Shown here: positions 15,573-22,592 of the stretch, piece by piece
Position numbering within the stretch: position 1 is the first letter of the stretch
Layout: every line of letters begins with the position of its first letter
Source of the DNA: a virus
Strand: one strand, 5' to 3'
Length of the DNA: 24,240 bases
IMG/VR virus record: IMGVR_UViG_3300005533_000241
Span: 1-24,240 of that record
Translations under genes and position numbers: made by a program
The notes under the pieces: generated by a model
What the model was told of the DNA's origin: nothing
Database searches by the model: none
The model's input: the letters and a program-made list of their open reading frames with translations, nothing else

Positions 15573-16001
15573 CTCATCCTCCTTGAAATCAACTGCGATT
15601 GCGTCACCAGCGCCGAAAGAAGCAAGCTTCACATCAGCGAGGCCTTTCACCTCGGGCGGCATCGCGCCGAGGAAACCAACGTGCCGCAGTGCCGGTCCAT
15701 TGGCAGTGCGGTAAAAACTGATCGAGCGTTTCTTGAAGCTGCCAGCGCGTACTAGCTCCTCAAATGCTGATGGCACCTGCTTGAGCTTGCCCTGCAACAC
15801 ATCTCCAACCCGGCGAAGCTTCTCCACCCAGCCGTATGCGGGCGCGTCGTCTTTCGGGTGACCAACAACAACGGGTGCTTCGTGCTTTCCCGGATCGTAG
15901 AGAGCGATCATCTTGTCGATGTCTGAGGTCGTATACGATCCCTTGTCGCCGTAGTCTCCAGCGCGAAACAACTCGATCCACTGTCCATTGAGAGTGCTCA
16001 T
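14853..16001 (-). CDS. prohead protease-scaffold fusion (Mu gpI-like), 382 aa
   Basis: Residues 1-140 match the Mu gpI protease family: WIELFRAGDYGDKGSYT at the start, APVVVGHPKDDAPAYGWVEKL with His48, and AGSFKKRSISFYRTA with Ser93 and Ser95; His48 and one of these serines are the likely catalytic pair of the herpes-assemblin-type fold. Residues ~144-382 form the scaffold, with an acidic run near residue 207-222 followed by a basic segment. The enzyme would cleave scaffold and capsid proteins during head maturation. The ATG overlaps the MuF stop (ATGA). The stop is followed by a hairpin. High confidence. Confidence 0.88.
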   Translation of the reverse strand: MSTLNGQWIELFRAGDYGDKGSYTTSDIDKMIALYDPGKHEAPVVVGHPKDDAPAYGWVEKLRRVGDVLQGKLKQVPSAFEELVRAGSFKKRSISFYRTANGPALRHVGFLGAMPPEVKGLADVKLASFGAGDAIAVDFKEDEMDPEQMQKSFMESLKKFFSDLVKPKTIGEMNEKELEKRIADAVAESTKKFEEQLAKFAAKSKDDPDNDDDDDTDEDEPDDKSKSDKKTKKAAANYAEAQIKRVKDGQRWIPAFDKMGIPQIFSDLALADTKVSFGEGDKKVDKPLAECFADFLLALPKMVPGGEIAVTTTRSAKGNSRSVKFTEPSARTGVVVDQQSVALAEAARELSLKEKIPYGEALTRLRASGEYDDPGYSAAGNV

Positions 16002-16813
16002 TCTTCTGGTTCTCCTCCAAACCCATCGTCAGGCACTCCTGCTGCCGCAGGCGGAATGCGGCGCAGCCCAGGGGTGTCTGCTTCTTTGTCGACATCGTCG
16101 GGACCTTCGGCGGTCACGAGGCAGCGGCAGTTGTAGCCCAATGGCGGATACAGCCGATTCCACACCGGGTCGTCGTTGCGGGCCGCAAATCCATTCAGCA
16201 CAGCGTGAGACAGGCGGACGCGATCATCTCCAGCAGTGCGCAACACCCAGTACGGGAGAACGGCCGCAACGTCCGGATCGGTCATCTGCTCGTAGCGACC
16301 ATTTCCGTATGCCGTCATCACGTTGGTCTGAAAGACCGTGTCGATTTGCACCTGCGATAGCCGATCGATTCCAGCCTCATCTGTGAGCTCGTCAACGGCT
16401 GCGCGAAAATCGTCCGCGGTGCCGCCGCTCTCCAGCACATCCGCTAGAGCGCTCTTGATCTGCTGAATCAATTTCAGGTCGCTTATCCCTGAAATGGTGA
16501 ACGCCTGTTTCTGATACTTCTTAGCAAGGCCATCGAACGCGTCACGCTTGATTCCGATCAGCTTGATGATCCGATCAATGGCAGCAGTGAAAGGAACATT
16601 CTCGAAGCCAAGTTCATCGGCGAAGCTGACCGTCGTCGACGCACGAAATTGCTTGCCTGTCTTTTTCCTGGCATCTTGGAGCACATGGGCGCGGCCCATG
16701 ATGTCAAATGCGGCAAGGTAGCTGGCATACACGCCGCCCAATTCCCTCTGGAATGTATCGGTAAGCAGATGAGGCGCCACGCTTGCCAGAGCGCGATGGT
16801 GAACGGAGATCAT
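15998..16813 (-). CDS. MuF-type minor head protein (phage head morphogenesis), 271 aa
   Basis: The C-terminal half carries the MuF signature: VQIDTVFQTNVMTAYGNGRYEQM, then VLPYWVLRTAGDDRVRLSHAVLNG and finally NRLYPPLGYNCRCLV, including the two cysteines of the CRC element. The N-terminal half is helical and variable. MuF proteins (Mu gp30, SPP1 gp7) bind the portal and are packaged into the head, and some carry C-terminal toxin domains. Here the tail after CRCLV is short (about 40 acidic/proline residues), so no toxin is attached. The start overlaps the portal stop and the stop overlaps the protease start, both ATGA. Confidence 0.9.
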   Translation of the reverse strand: MISVHHRALASVAPHLLTDTFQRELGGVYASYLAAFDIMGRAHVLQDARKKTGKQFRASTTVSFADELGFENVPFTAAIDRIIKLIGIKRDAFDGLAKKYQKQAFTISGISDLKLIQQIKSALADVLESGGTADDFRAAVDELTDEAGIDRLSQVQIDTVFQTNVMTAYGNGRYEQMTDPDVAAVLPYWVLRTAGDDRVRLSHAVLNGFAARNDDPVWNRLYPPLGYNCRCLVTAEGPDDVDKEADTPGLRRIPPAAAGVPDDGFGGEPEE

Positions 16814-18276
16814 TCGATGCTGCCTCCCCTCAGACCTTCGGCGACCTCGTGGATGCGCTTCTTGTAGAGAGCGCCGAGACTGCCCTGAAGTGAACCGAGC
16901 AAGCTGCGGACCTCTCGAAGATTGTGGCGTGCAACTGCGTCACTCAGACTGCTGATCGCGGCAGCACCGCTCGAAATCGCTGCGCCAGGGGCTCCCGATG
17001 GCGCCAGCACAACATCCTGCGGACCCGGCTCTGGTATGCCATAGCGGGATTGCATGTACTTTTTGGGAATTGGCACGCCCATGGCTTGTGCCTGGGAGTC
17101 GATGCCGATGCGCTGAACCAAGTCTTCTTCATCTTCCTTATCGATCACGAACTTCGGCGCAGGGACGTTCGGGCCAAAGTTCCAGATGGTGAGCCGTCGC
17201 AGCAGTTGATTGGTAATGATCGTCTCAAGCTGTCCAGCAAGCTCGATGTCTTTCAGGAAAAACATTTTGCGGTGTACGTCGCCCTGGCTGCGCGATCCTG
17301 TGCCACCTTCATTGCCGTAGCTGGTAAGCGTTTGACCCAAGATCACACGGGCGATCTTGTAGTTCATCTTGTCGTGCAGCTTTTCGTACACGGCTGGATT
17401 CTGCGTCCTCGACGATGTCAGCAATTCCTTCACGACTTGAAAATTGGAGGGAACGGCAATGGCAACCTTCTCGATCATCGCTTCAGCGGCGGCCAGGGCT
17501 TTACTCTTTTCGTCATCCGTCGCTCCGGGCTGATACATCACTGCCGCTGTGCCTGGACCCTTCTCAGCAAAGCGAAGCCAGAAGCGCACAGTCTGGCGCT
17601 TAAACCAACTCGGCCAGAACACACGGCGCAGCAAAGGTCGCCCGCGCCGATTTCCGCTCCTGGGGCGAAAACTGAAGATCAAGAATTTTTCTTCTGGTAC
17701 CAGATCGCCCGCGTCGACAGCGTACGGATTTTTGAGCAACCTCAAAGGGCCGGTTTGCAGCAAGTATTGAGGATTGAAGCTGAATAACTCCTGGGGCAGA
17801 TCATGAATGGATGCCAGCCCGGCCTGCCCGGCGCTCACGTCATATACGATCTCCGAGATCGACAGACCGTATCCGGCAGCGTCCAGCAAGGATTCCAACA
17901 CGCCGCGAAAGTTTGCGAGTCCTTCCACTTGCTGCTTGCAGAACTGCGCAGCGTCTTGAGCGGGTCCAGATTCGTCGCCTGGGAGAATCTGCCATTCACG
18001 CGACAGCACCGCCAACTTCAGCATTTCGAGCGCAGAGCCTACGTCGTCGTCTTTTTCTTCCAGCTCTCTGTAAAAGAGGAAAGCTGTGCGGAAATCCCGG
18101 ATCATAGCCGTCCAAATCACTGTGGGATCGCTGACGCCCACGAATGCGTTTGCCAGAGACAGCGTGGTCCTGGCTGCGCCCTCCAACACATCCGGCGTGG
18201 CCAACTCTCCCTTGGGGGGACTGGACGGCAGATCTGCCGCAGCCATGTTCACGAATTGTTGTTCGTTCTGGCTCAT
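16810..18276 (-). CDS. portal protein, DUF935 family (Mu gp29-like), 488 aa
   Basis: The protein matches DUF935 portals: AMIRDFRTAFLFYRELEEKDDDVGSALEMLKLAV near residue 75, LDAAGYGLSISEIVYD, a stem/clip part with FLIFSFRPRSGNRRGRPLLRRVFWPSWFKRQ and FWLRFAEKGPG, the KLHDKMNYKIARVILGQTLTSYGNEGGTGSRSQGDVH segment, and a helical C-terminus. It forms the ring through which DNA enters and leaves the head. The start chosen is the ATG at 18276 overlapping the terminase stop by four bases; the frame is open to 18369 but the extra 31 residues are Arg-rich and lie wholly inside the terminase gene. High confidence. Confidence 0.92.
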   Translation of the reverse strand: MSQNEQQFVNMAAADLPSSPPKGELATPDVLEGAARTTLSLANAFVGVSDPTVIWTAMIRDFRTAFLFYRELEEKDDDVGSALEMLKLAVLSREWQILPGDESGPAQDAAQFCKQQVEGLANFRGVLESLLDAAGYGLSISEIVYDVSAGQAGLASIHDLPQELFSFNPQYLLQTGPLRLLKNPYAVDAGDLVPEEKFLIFSFRPRSGNRRGRPLLRRVFWPSWFKRQTVRFWLRFAEKGPGTAAVMYQPGATDDEKSKALAAAEAMIEKVAIAVPSNFQVVKELLTSSRTQNPAVYEKLHDKMNYKIARVILGQTLTSYGNEGGTGSRSQGDVHRKMFFLKDIELAGQLETIITNQLLRRLTIWNFGPNVPAPKFVIDKEDEEDLVQRIGIDSQAQAMGVPIPKKYMQSRYGIPEPGPQDVVLAPSGAPGAAISSGAAAISSLSDAVARHNLREVRSLLGSLQGSLGALYKKRIHEVAEGLRGGSIE

Positions 18277-19622
18277 GCGTACACGTGCGCCTGGCTCGAT
18301 GAGCTGGCAAGAAAATCGGTTGATAGATTGGGACCGGATGCGGCGGCGGCCGCCAGCGCCAGGGACCAAAATTCGTCCGCGTGTCCCTGTTCGGTACGAG
18401 CCGCGTCAAAACGAAAGTGTCCAGTCGTACTGGTGTAGCGCTTTACCGCGTTAATCGAGCGTCGCAACCCGGGGCATGAAGCGATCCGGATGCGTCTCTC
18501 CTCGAACAATCGCTTCAGGTCGGTAGCCATCGCCTCTTTGTTCTCTATGTTGAAGACGACTTCTTCGACTTTGGTCCCATGCTTAAGTCGCAGATCTTCG
18601 GCCAACTGAGCGCCGATACCCGTAGCGTCGATGCAAGAGCGCCGAGCGCGGCGGGTTACCGGCTCGATGAGATCGAATTGCGCGCCAAAAGGAGTGCGTT
18701 CCATCACGTTCATGCGGCGCATCCACAACACGTCGCCAACCTTTTCAAGCGCGGTATCTACCGTGCGATCTTTTTTGCGGCCAATATCGACGCCTTCATA
18801 GATGTGGCCAACCAAATTCTCTACAGCCAGATCGACAGTAGCATCGGCACTCTCGCAGGAGACCACCAACTCCATGGGGATGTAGTTCTGTGCATCAGCA
18901 AGAAATGCGCAGCAGTACTCCTGCAGCCACGTGTCCTCATCTCCTGCAGCTTCTCGGAGAGCGGCAACGTCGACCGGACACCCTTCTTCCACGGCCGAGT
19001 AAATATCCAGCCAATGAACAGACCAGATTCCCTTCGTCCAGCGGCGCTCTTTCATGCCGCCGAGAGGATCGACACCAGCGGCACGGGCGATGTCCCAATA
19101 TTTCCCCGATTGGCCGTTGGGGGTGGAGATCACCTCAAGGCTGTGGCCACGGCTGATGATCGCCATAGCGCCGCGCCAGATCTTCATGGCGTCCCTGTGG
19201 AACGCGAACTCATCTAAAACCACATCGCCGGAGAAGCCGCGAATCGTGTCCGGATTGGCGGGCATGGCGATGATGCGCGATCCGTTGTGATGAAACGTGA
19301 TCTGATACGCCTTTTCCGTCGTATCCGGAAACTCGATTTCCTCAAAACTGAAGGCCTCTTTCACCGCTTGCAGATGGACTTTGCAGTATTCGATGGCCTC
19401 CTTCGATTGACGCTCCGACGCCGATATCCATACGGTCGTGCCTTTGGTAGCAAGACGACGGCGCACATGGCGCAAAGTGGTTGAAAATGTCAGGCCGGTC
19501 TGGCGGCCTTTCACCATCAGCTTGAATCGAGACTCATCCTGTATCCATCTCTTCTGGTAGGCGTACAGCACAACCAACGCCATCAGCGTGGCCAGCACGC
19601 CAGCTTTTTTTCTAGCGCTCAC
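18273..19622 (-). CDS. terminase large subunit (Mu gp28-like), 449 aa
   Basis: The ATPase part shows a Walker A-like KGRQTGLTFSTT (residues ~38-49, a degenerate form as in Mu-type terminases), a Walker B VVLDEF (134-139) and a coupling motif EVISTPNG (163-170). The C-terminal nuclease part has EGVDIGRKKDRT and SCIDATGIGAQLAEDL, with the metal-binding aspartates. The enzyme packages DNA through the portal and cuts it. Two GTG starts are possible: 19622 is preferred because GGAG lies 7 bases upstream and it forms a GTGA overlap with the endolysin stop; 19628 would add two residues with a ribosome site almost touching it. High confidence. Confidence 0.92.
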   Translation of the reverse strand: MSARKKAGVLATLMALVVLYAYQKRWIQDESRFKLMVKGRQTGLTFSTTLRHVRRRLATKGTTVWISASERQSKEAIEYCKVHLQAVKEAFSFEEIEFPDTTEKAYQITFHHNGSRIIAMPANPDTIRGFSGDVVLDEFAFHRDAMKIWRGAMAIISRGHSLEVISTPNGQSGKYWDIARAAGVDPLGGMKERRWTKGIWSVHWLDIYSAVEEGCPVDVAALREAAGDEDTWLQEYCCAFLADAQNYIPMELVVSCESADATVDLAVENLVGHIYEGVDIGRKKDRTVDTALEKVGDVLWMRRMNVMERTPFGAQFDLIEPVTRRARRSCIDATGIGAQLAEDLRLKHGTKVEEVVFNIENKEAMATDLKRLFEERRIRIASCPGLRRSINAVKRYTSTTGHFRFDAARTEQGHADEFWSLALAAAAASGPNLSTDFLASSSSQAHVYA

Positions 19623-20059
19623 TGCCACTCTCCAGTCTCAATCTGCTTGGCAATGCGAATCGCCCTTCCGCCAACCTGCTCAGCCCAGGATGATTTCAAC
19701 AGTTGCTGCGCTGCAAGCGTAAAGTGGCCGGATTCAATGGCAGCAAGAGCTTTCCGGAATTTGAGTAGTCCTTTCAGTCCAAGATTGAAAGACATGTTCA
19801 CCAGAGCTGATTGCCGGGAATCATCAAGGCGAGACACCCATGGCAGGGCCGCGGCCAGAGCATTGAAGTGCCTGCTGATGTCGTTGCACAGAAGGGATTG
19901 AGCCTCATCTTGTGTGATCCCAACCGACTCAAGGTTGCGCCCGTATCCGATTGTTAGGACTCCCCTAGAATCCCTGTAGGGCTTCAAGCGCAGACCTTCA
20001 TCTCTGGCAATCTGCGCAATCACGTTGCTCGACTTGAGTTGTTGCGATTGATCCTTCAT
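19619..20059 (-). CDS. endolysin, GH24 (T4-type) lysozyme, 146 aa
   Basis: The catalytic triad of T4-type lysozymes is visible: Glu21 in RDEGLRLKPYRD, Asp30 and Thr36 in GVLTIGYGRNL (E-X8-D-X5-T). Further family features are SLLCNDISRHFNAL, a SRQSALVNMSFNLGLKGLLKF segment and AEQVGGRAIRIAKQIETG at the end. It cleaves peptidoglycan to release progeny. There is no signal peptide or N-terminal anchor, so it needs a holin to reach the wall. The gene is embedded between small and large terminase genes: TAATG overlap upstream and GTGA overlap downstream. In Mu the lysozyme gene lies further upstream. High confidence for function. Confidence 0.93.
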   Translation of the reverse strand: MKDQSQQLKSSNVIAQIARDEGLRLKPYRDSRGVLTIGYGRNLESVGITQDEAQSLLCNDISRHFNALAAALPWVSRLDDSRQSALVNMSFNLGLKGLLKFRKALAAIESGHFTLAAQQLLKSSWAEQVGGRAIRIAKQIETGEWQ

Positions 20060-20709
20060 TAGTCAAGCCCGTAAATTTGGTCGATCTTTCTCTGCAGGTC
20101 TTCAGGAGAAAGGTTCTTTTTCTCCTGGATCTCTTTCTTGAGAGCTTTGGCTTTCTCCTGCATCTGGGAGATCCGCATCTCTAGCGCCTTCTCGCTGGTC
20201 GACTGTTTGCGCTCGTTCGTTTCCTGGGCGCGCTCCATGATGTCCAGCTTGCGCTGCTCGACCAGCAGCAGGCCCAGCTTCAGCAACTCGCTGCGAAATC
20301 TCTGCTGGTCTTTGGCGTTGGAGGATTGCATCAGCGCGAAGATCTGATCTCCGAGCGCGTTCTTCACGGCGTCCGGCAGCTTGTCGAATCCGCGATCAGC
20401 GAACGTCTCGGCAAATTCCCGCGCCACTTGCGCCCGCGCCATTACTTCGGCCCTTACCTGGGAGACCCTTATGTCGTACCAACGATGGAGCGAAACTTTA
20501 GGAAGCCTTTTGCCTGGGAATAGCAATTGAACTTCCGCAGGCACGTTTTCCCATTCCTTAAACGATGGAGATAACTCTTCGATCTCGTCCCATGTTCCGC
20601 CTTGGGCGCGCTCCACCTGAATACGGTCGCGCAATTCCACCGGCAGCCGATCTATCTTGAGCGGTTGCTCGGTCTTGCGCTTTTCTCCAGTGTGCGGACG
20701 CTTGGCCAC
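20059..20709 (-). CDS. DUF3486 family, small terminase-like protein (Mu gp27-like), 216 aa
   Basis: The pattern fits DUF3486: IDRLPVELRDRIQVERAQGGTWDEIEEL near residue 20 (a helix-turn-helix-like DNA-binding part), LHRWYDIRVSQVRAEVMARAQVAREFAETFADRG, then a long charged coiled coil to the C-terminus (MRISQMQEKAKALKKEIQEKK) ending LQRKIDQIYGLD. The family sits directly before the large terminase in Mu-like phages and is taken as the DNA-recognition subunit. Here one gene, the endolysin, comes between them. The start is GTG, sharing a base with the TAG of the winged-helix gene; the stop TAA shares a base with the endolysin ATG. Confidence 0.85.
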   Translation of the reverse strand: MAKRPHTGEKRKTEQPLKIDRLPVELRDRIQVERAQGGTWDEIEELSPSFKEWENVPAEVQLLFPGKRLPKVSLHRWYDIRVSQVRAEVMARAQVAREFAETFADRGFDKLPDAVKNALGDQIFALMQSSNAKDQQRFRSELLKLGLLLVEQRKLDIMERAQETNERKQSTSEKALEMRISQMQEKAKALKKEIQEKKNLSPEDLQRKIDQIYGLD

Positions 20710-21029
20710 TAGACCACCTGTACCAGAGGATCAGTTGCGATCCGGGCTACGATCCTCAAGCCCAGAGCTGTGATTTGAATTTCGCTAATACTGACTTCGC
20801 CGGTCACATCGTCTTTGTGCTGGGCAAACTTCAAATAACCCAACTCGCAGAGGTCTTGCAGGAGAGTCAGCACATCGTTCTTGCTGACTGGATAGCCGAG
20901 ATCTTGCATAAGTCCCCACAGCGACAAATCATCGAGACGGCTTTCCTGCTTAATATGGCCATTGCGCACAAGCGACAACACCACGCCGCGCCAACGCTTC
21001 ATCTGTGCTTCCCGCTGGATGCTGCTCAT
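20709..21029 (-). CDS. winged-helix phage protein (Mu gp26-like position), 106 aa
   Basis: Small predicted DNA-binding protein with a winged-helix look: QMKRWRGVVLSLVRNGH, then LSLWGLMQDLGYPVSKNDVLTLLQDLCELGYLKF (recognition-helix region) and a beta wing EVSISEIQITALGLRIV. In Mu-like phages the gene before DUF3486 encodes such a protein of unknown role. Two starts are possible: TTG at 21038, overlapping the upstream stop, and ATG at 21029 with GAGAGG 9 bases before it; the ATG is preferred. The stop shares a base with the next GTG. Confidence 0.78.
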   Translation of the reverse strand: MSSIQREAQMKRWRGVVLSLVRNGHIKQESRLDDLSLWGLMQDLGYPVSKNDVLTLLQDLCELGYLKFAQHKDDVTGEVSISEIQITALGLRIVARIATDPLVQVV

Positions 21030-21034
21030 GCCGA

Positions 21035-21430
21035 TCAACCTCTCGTTCTATGGTGATTCTTCAACTCATCTATCGAACTGCGCAGATCGTCTTGCGACTC
21101 GATTACGCGCTCTAACTGGCTTCCTACATAACTGAGCAACCGGCGCTGCTCTGTCCGTTCGCGGTCGTCTTTATCGGTTATCGACCGCACAGCATCCGCA
21201 AGCTCCTGCTGCGATGAGGCCATCTTCTGTCCGACATCGAGTGCCTTGCCGAATCTGCTATCGACCAGCACCGCGATAAGGCCAGTGAACAACCACGCCG
21301 GACCGAAATGCTGCAACGTTTCGAGAAGCAACCGTGGCTCTTTCGTTGCCAGCGCCAGGGCAACTCCAGCACCAACCCCGGCACCGCCCAGCAGGAGATT
21401 TTTTGCCGACATCGCCCTTTCGACCGTCAT
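21035..21430 (-). CDS. membrane-anchored coiled-coil protein (DUF2730-like position), 131 aa
   Basis: The N-terminus holds two short hydrophobic stretches (LLLGGAGVGAGVALALAT and AWLFTGLIAVLVDS), followed by a charged, mostly helical part (GQKMASSQQELADAVRSI to the C-terminus) that looks like a coiled coil facing the cytoplasm or periplasm. DUF2730-type proteins of Mu-like phages have this plan (membrane helix plus coiled coil) in the same place before the winged-helix gene. A lysis role (holin or spanin-like) is possible but not shown. The frame is open to 21541, but that part is the palindromic patch and is rejected; ATG 21430 or 21412 are the candidates, and 21430 overlaps the stop of the upstream open frame as ATGA. 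Confidence 0.62.
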   Translation of the reverse strand: MTVERAMSAKNLLLGGAGVGAGVALALATKEPRLLLETLQHFGPAWLFTGLIAVLVDSRFGKALDVGQKMASSQQELADAVRSITDKDDRERTEQRRLLSYVGSQLERVIESQDDLRSSIDELKNHHRTRG

Positions 21431-22356
21431 GCCACCCCCAAAATCTGACTTTTGGGGGTGGAACCGGGTTTTAAAGTGCCTTCGTGCCATGGCACGAAGG
21501 CTGTGTGCCATGGCACGAATTCGGGGAAGGTATCTGGACACCCCTCAAACGCTCTTAGGGCGTTTAAACGCGAAATTCGGCCAGTACCAAGTTGGGTATT
21601 GACTTTGCGAGATTCAGAGTGGTTAAAGGCAGCCAATACTAGCTGTGCGTTGGCTCGTGGGCGGCCGCCTGCAGCTTCTGCAGAAACGCCTGCACTCTGG
21701 CTTGAGCCGCTGAGTTGATCTGAGATGCTTTCTCGATCAACTGTGCATCCGACAGGCCAGACTCCGCTCGAAGCGTATGCACGAGTTCGGTCGCGTTGGT
21801 CACGGTTTGCACAGCCAGATCGAGCGCTTGCACGATACGGTCTTGGTTCACTGATCACCTCACTGGTTGTTTTCACGGCATTGACGGCCGCGTTGATTGT
21901 TTGAATTAGAAGAGGCACCGACGCAAAAGCTCCGTTGAGCCGCTGCTGCGCCGCCGGATTCTTCACTCCCAGGACACCCTGAGCATTGAGCCTTGCAAGG
22001 CCAGCAGATAGTTCGCCCACCCAAGCGATGACTTGCTGCTTGTTAGAGACATCGACACTATTGAGCGTTTTGATGTGGTCGATAAATGTTTGATTGAGGC
22101 TGATGGCATTGTTGGCTGCGACGCTGGCCGCAATCGACTCGTCCACCGAAATCAGATTTGCGGCATACACTGCCTCAATCTCTTTCTCGCCGGCATCGAG
22201 AATGGCTGCCATCTTGTACGCGGCTGAATCGATCTGGCGCAGGGGAGTCTGCGGAGATGGCGTCACCGGAACCTGAGTTTGAGTATTGCTATGTCCAGCG
22301 CAACTTATGAGCACTGCGCAGAACGCGATCATGACGACGAGAAGGGCTACTTTCAT
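21427..22356 (-). CDS. lipoprotein; open frame runs through the next gene, 309 aa as read
   Basis: The start is certain: AAAGGAGGG lies just before the ATG, which overlaps the stop of the 54-residue gene. Residues 1-19 are a lipoprotein signal with lipobox LISC (Cys19), so the product is probably exported and lipid-anchored. Residues ~40-172 are helical and Ala/Asn-rich (SAAYKMAAILDAGEKEIEAVYAANLI, FIDHIKTLNSVDVSNKQQVIAWVGEL, AQQRLNGAFASVPLLIQTINAAVNAVK). After about residue 172 (21840) the composition changes sharply to Arg/Ser-rich, because the frame then runs out of phase through the 70-residue gene and the palindromic patch. The biological C-terminus may be near residue 172 if a one-base change removed a stop. 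Function unknown. Confidence 0.7.
   Translation of the reverse strand: MKVALLVVMIAFCAVLISCAGHSNTQTQVPVTPSPQTPLRQIDSAAYKMAAILDAGEKEIEAVYAANLISVDESIAASVAANNAISLNQTFIDHIKTLNSVDVSNKQQVIAWVGELSAGLARLNAQGVLGVKNPAAQQRLNGAFASVPLLIQTINAAVNAVKTTSEVISEPRPYRASARSGCANRDQRDRTRAYASSGVWPVGCTVDRESISDQLSGSSQSAGVSAEAAGGRPRANAQLVLAAFNHSESRKVNTQLGTGRISRLNALRAFEGCPDTFPEFVPWHTAFVPWHEGTLKPGSTPKSQILGVA
21432..21461. repeat. perfect 12-bp hairpin before the coiled-coil gene
   Basis: CCACCCCCAAAA (21432-21443) pairs perfectly with 21450-21461 around a 6-base loop (TCTGAC). It ends one base from the ATG at 21430, so in mRNA it would cover the ribosome-binding area of the coiled-coil gene. The run of four A/T pairs at the loop side and lack of a tract outside do not fit a terminator on the minus strand. 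Confidence 0.6.
21478..21519. repeat. palindromic repeat pair with GTGCCATGGCAC cores
   Basis: A perfect 24-bp palindrome (21478-21501) and, 4 bases on, a second 12-bp palindrome (21505-21516) share the 15-base direct repeat GTGCCATGGCACGAA (21484-21498 and 21505-21519). Another perfect 12-bp palindrome, GCGTTTAAACGC, lies at 21560-21571. The patch 21432-21638 has no gene of its own. From memory, GTGCCATGGCAC-type palindromes recur between genes of acidobacteria, so this may be a dispersed REP-like element; that needs a genome search. Confidence 0.65.
21639..21851 (-). CDS. small helical protein following the lipoprotein, 70 aa
   Basis: The GTG start at 21851 has GAGG(TGATCA) six bases upstream, a good ribosome site that lies inside the lipoprotein open frame. 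The product (MNQDRIVQALDLAVQTVTNATELVHTL, then LSDAQLIEKASQINSAAQARVQAFLQ) looks like two or three amphipathic helices and ends in AAAHEPTHS. Its codon pattern is protein-like, unlike the lipoprotein frame across the same bases. Both genes would be made from the same mRNA. Family not recognised. Confidence 0.68.
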   Translation of the reverse strand: MNQDRIVQALDLAVQTVTNATELVHTLRAESGLSDAQLIEKASQINSAAQARVQAFLQKLQAAAHEPTHS

Positions 22357-22517
22357 TTGCCCTCCTTTAAGCTAACCGGATTCTTGGCATGGTGGATGTG
22401 GAGGACGTGAGCGACTGGCTTGACCACATGCTGATTTACAGCATGTGCCGTCTTCTTCGCTCCATACCCTACCGCGCCAATTGCGGCCGCAAGAACGATG
22501 ATTCCTGCAGGTGGCAT
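22353..22517 (-). CDS. small membrane peptide, 54 aa
   Basis: A short gene found by reading upstream of the lipoprotein: ATG at 22517 with AAAGGG about 8 bases before it, stop overlapping the lipoprotein ATG (ATGA). The N-terminus MPPAGIIVLAAAIGAVGYGAK is one hydrophobic membrane segment. The rest is basic and His-rich (HAVNQHVVKPVAHVLHIHHAK). Size, single membrane helix and place in a block with an exported lipoprotein allow a lysis (holin-like) or other membrane role; no family is recognised. Confidence 0.62.
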   Translation of the reverse strand: MPPAGIIVLAAAIGAVGYGAKKTAHAVNQHVVKPVAHVLHIHHAKNPVSLKEGK

Positions 22518-22543
22518 GTTTTTTCCCTTTCTGTTTTTAGGTT

Positions 22544-22592
22544 GGGCGGCCCCTTCCGTGCGGGAGAAGGAATTTCTTGGAAGCGGCCGCCC
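22544..22592. repeat. nested inverted repeats in the leader of the late block
   Basis: GGGCGGCC (22544-22551) pairs with GGCCGCCC (22585-22592), and inside it CCTTC (22552-22556) pairs with GAAGG (22566-22570). This lies 30-75 bases upstream of the 54-residue gene, in the 289-base gap after the methylase. A further inverted pair, CAGTTG (22600-22605) and CAACTG (22625-22630), flanks an AT-rich stretch. The gap must hold the promoter of the genes below, but no convincing -35/-10 pair is visible. Confidence 0.35.

Noticed and set aside
18277-18369. 31-residue extension of the portal protein
   Set aside because: It lies wholly within the terminase gene, is Arg-rich and lacks a ribosome site, whereas ATG 18276 is coupled to the terminase stop.
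21639-22356. Rz/Rz1-type spanin pair
   Set aside because: The lipoprotein is long and upstream, and the nested gene lacks a signal or membrane segment, the opposite of the Rz/Rz1 plan.
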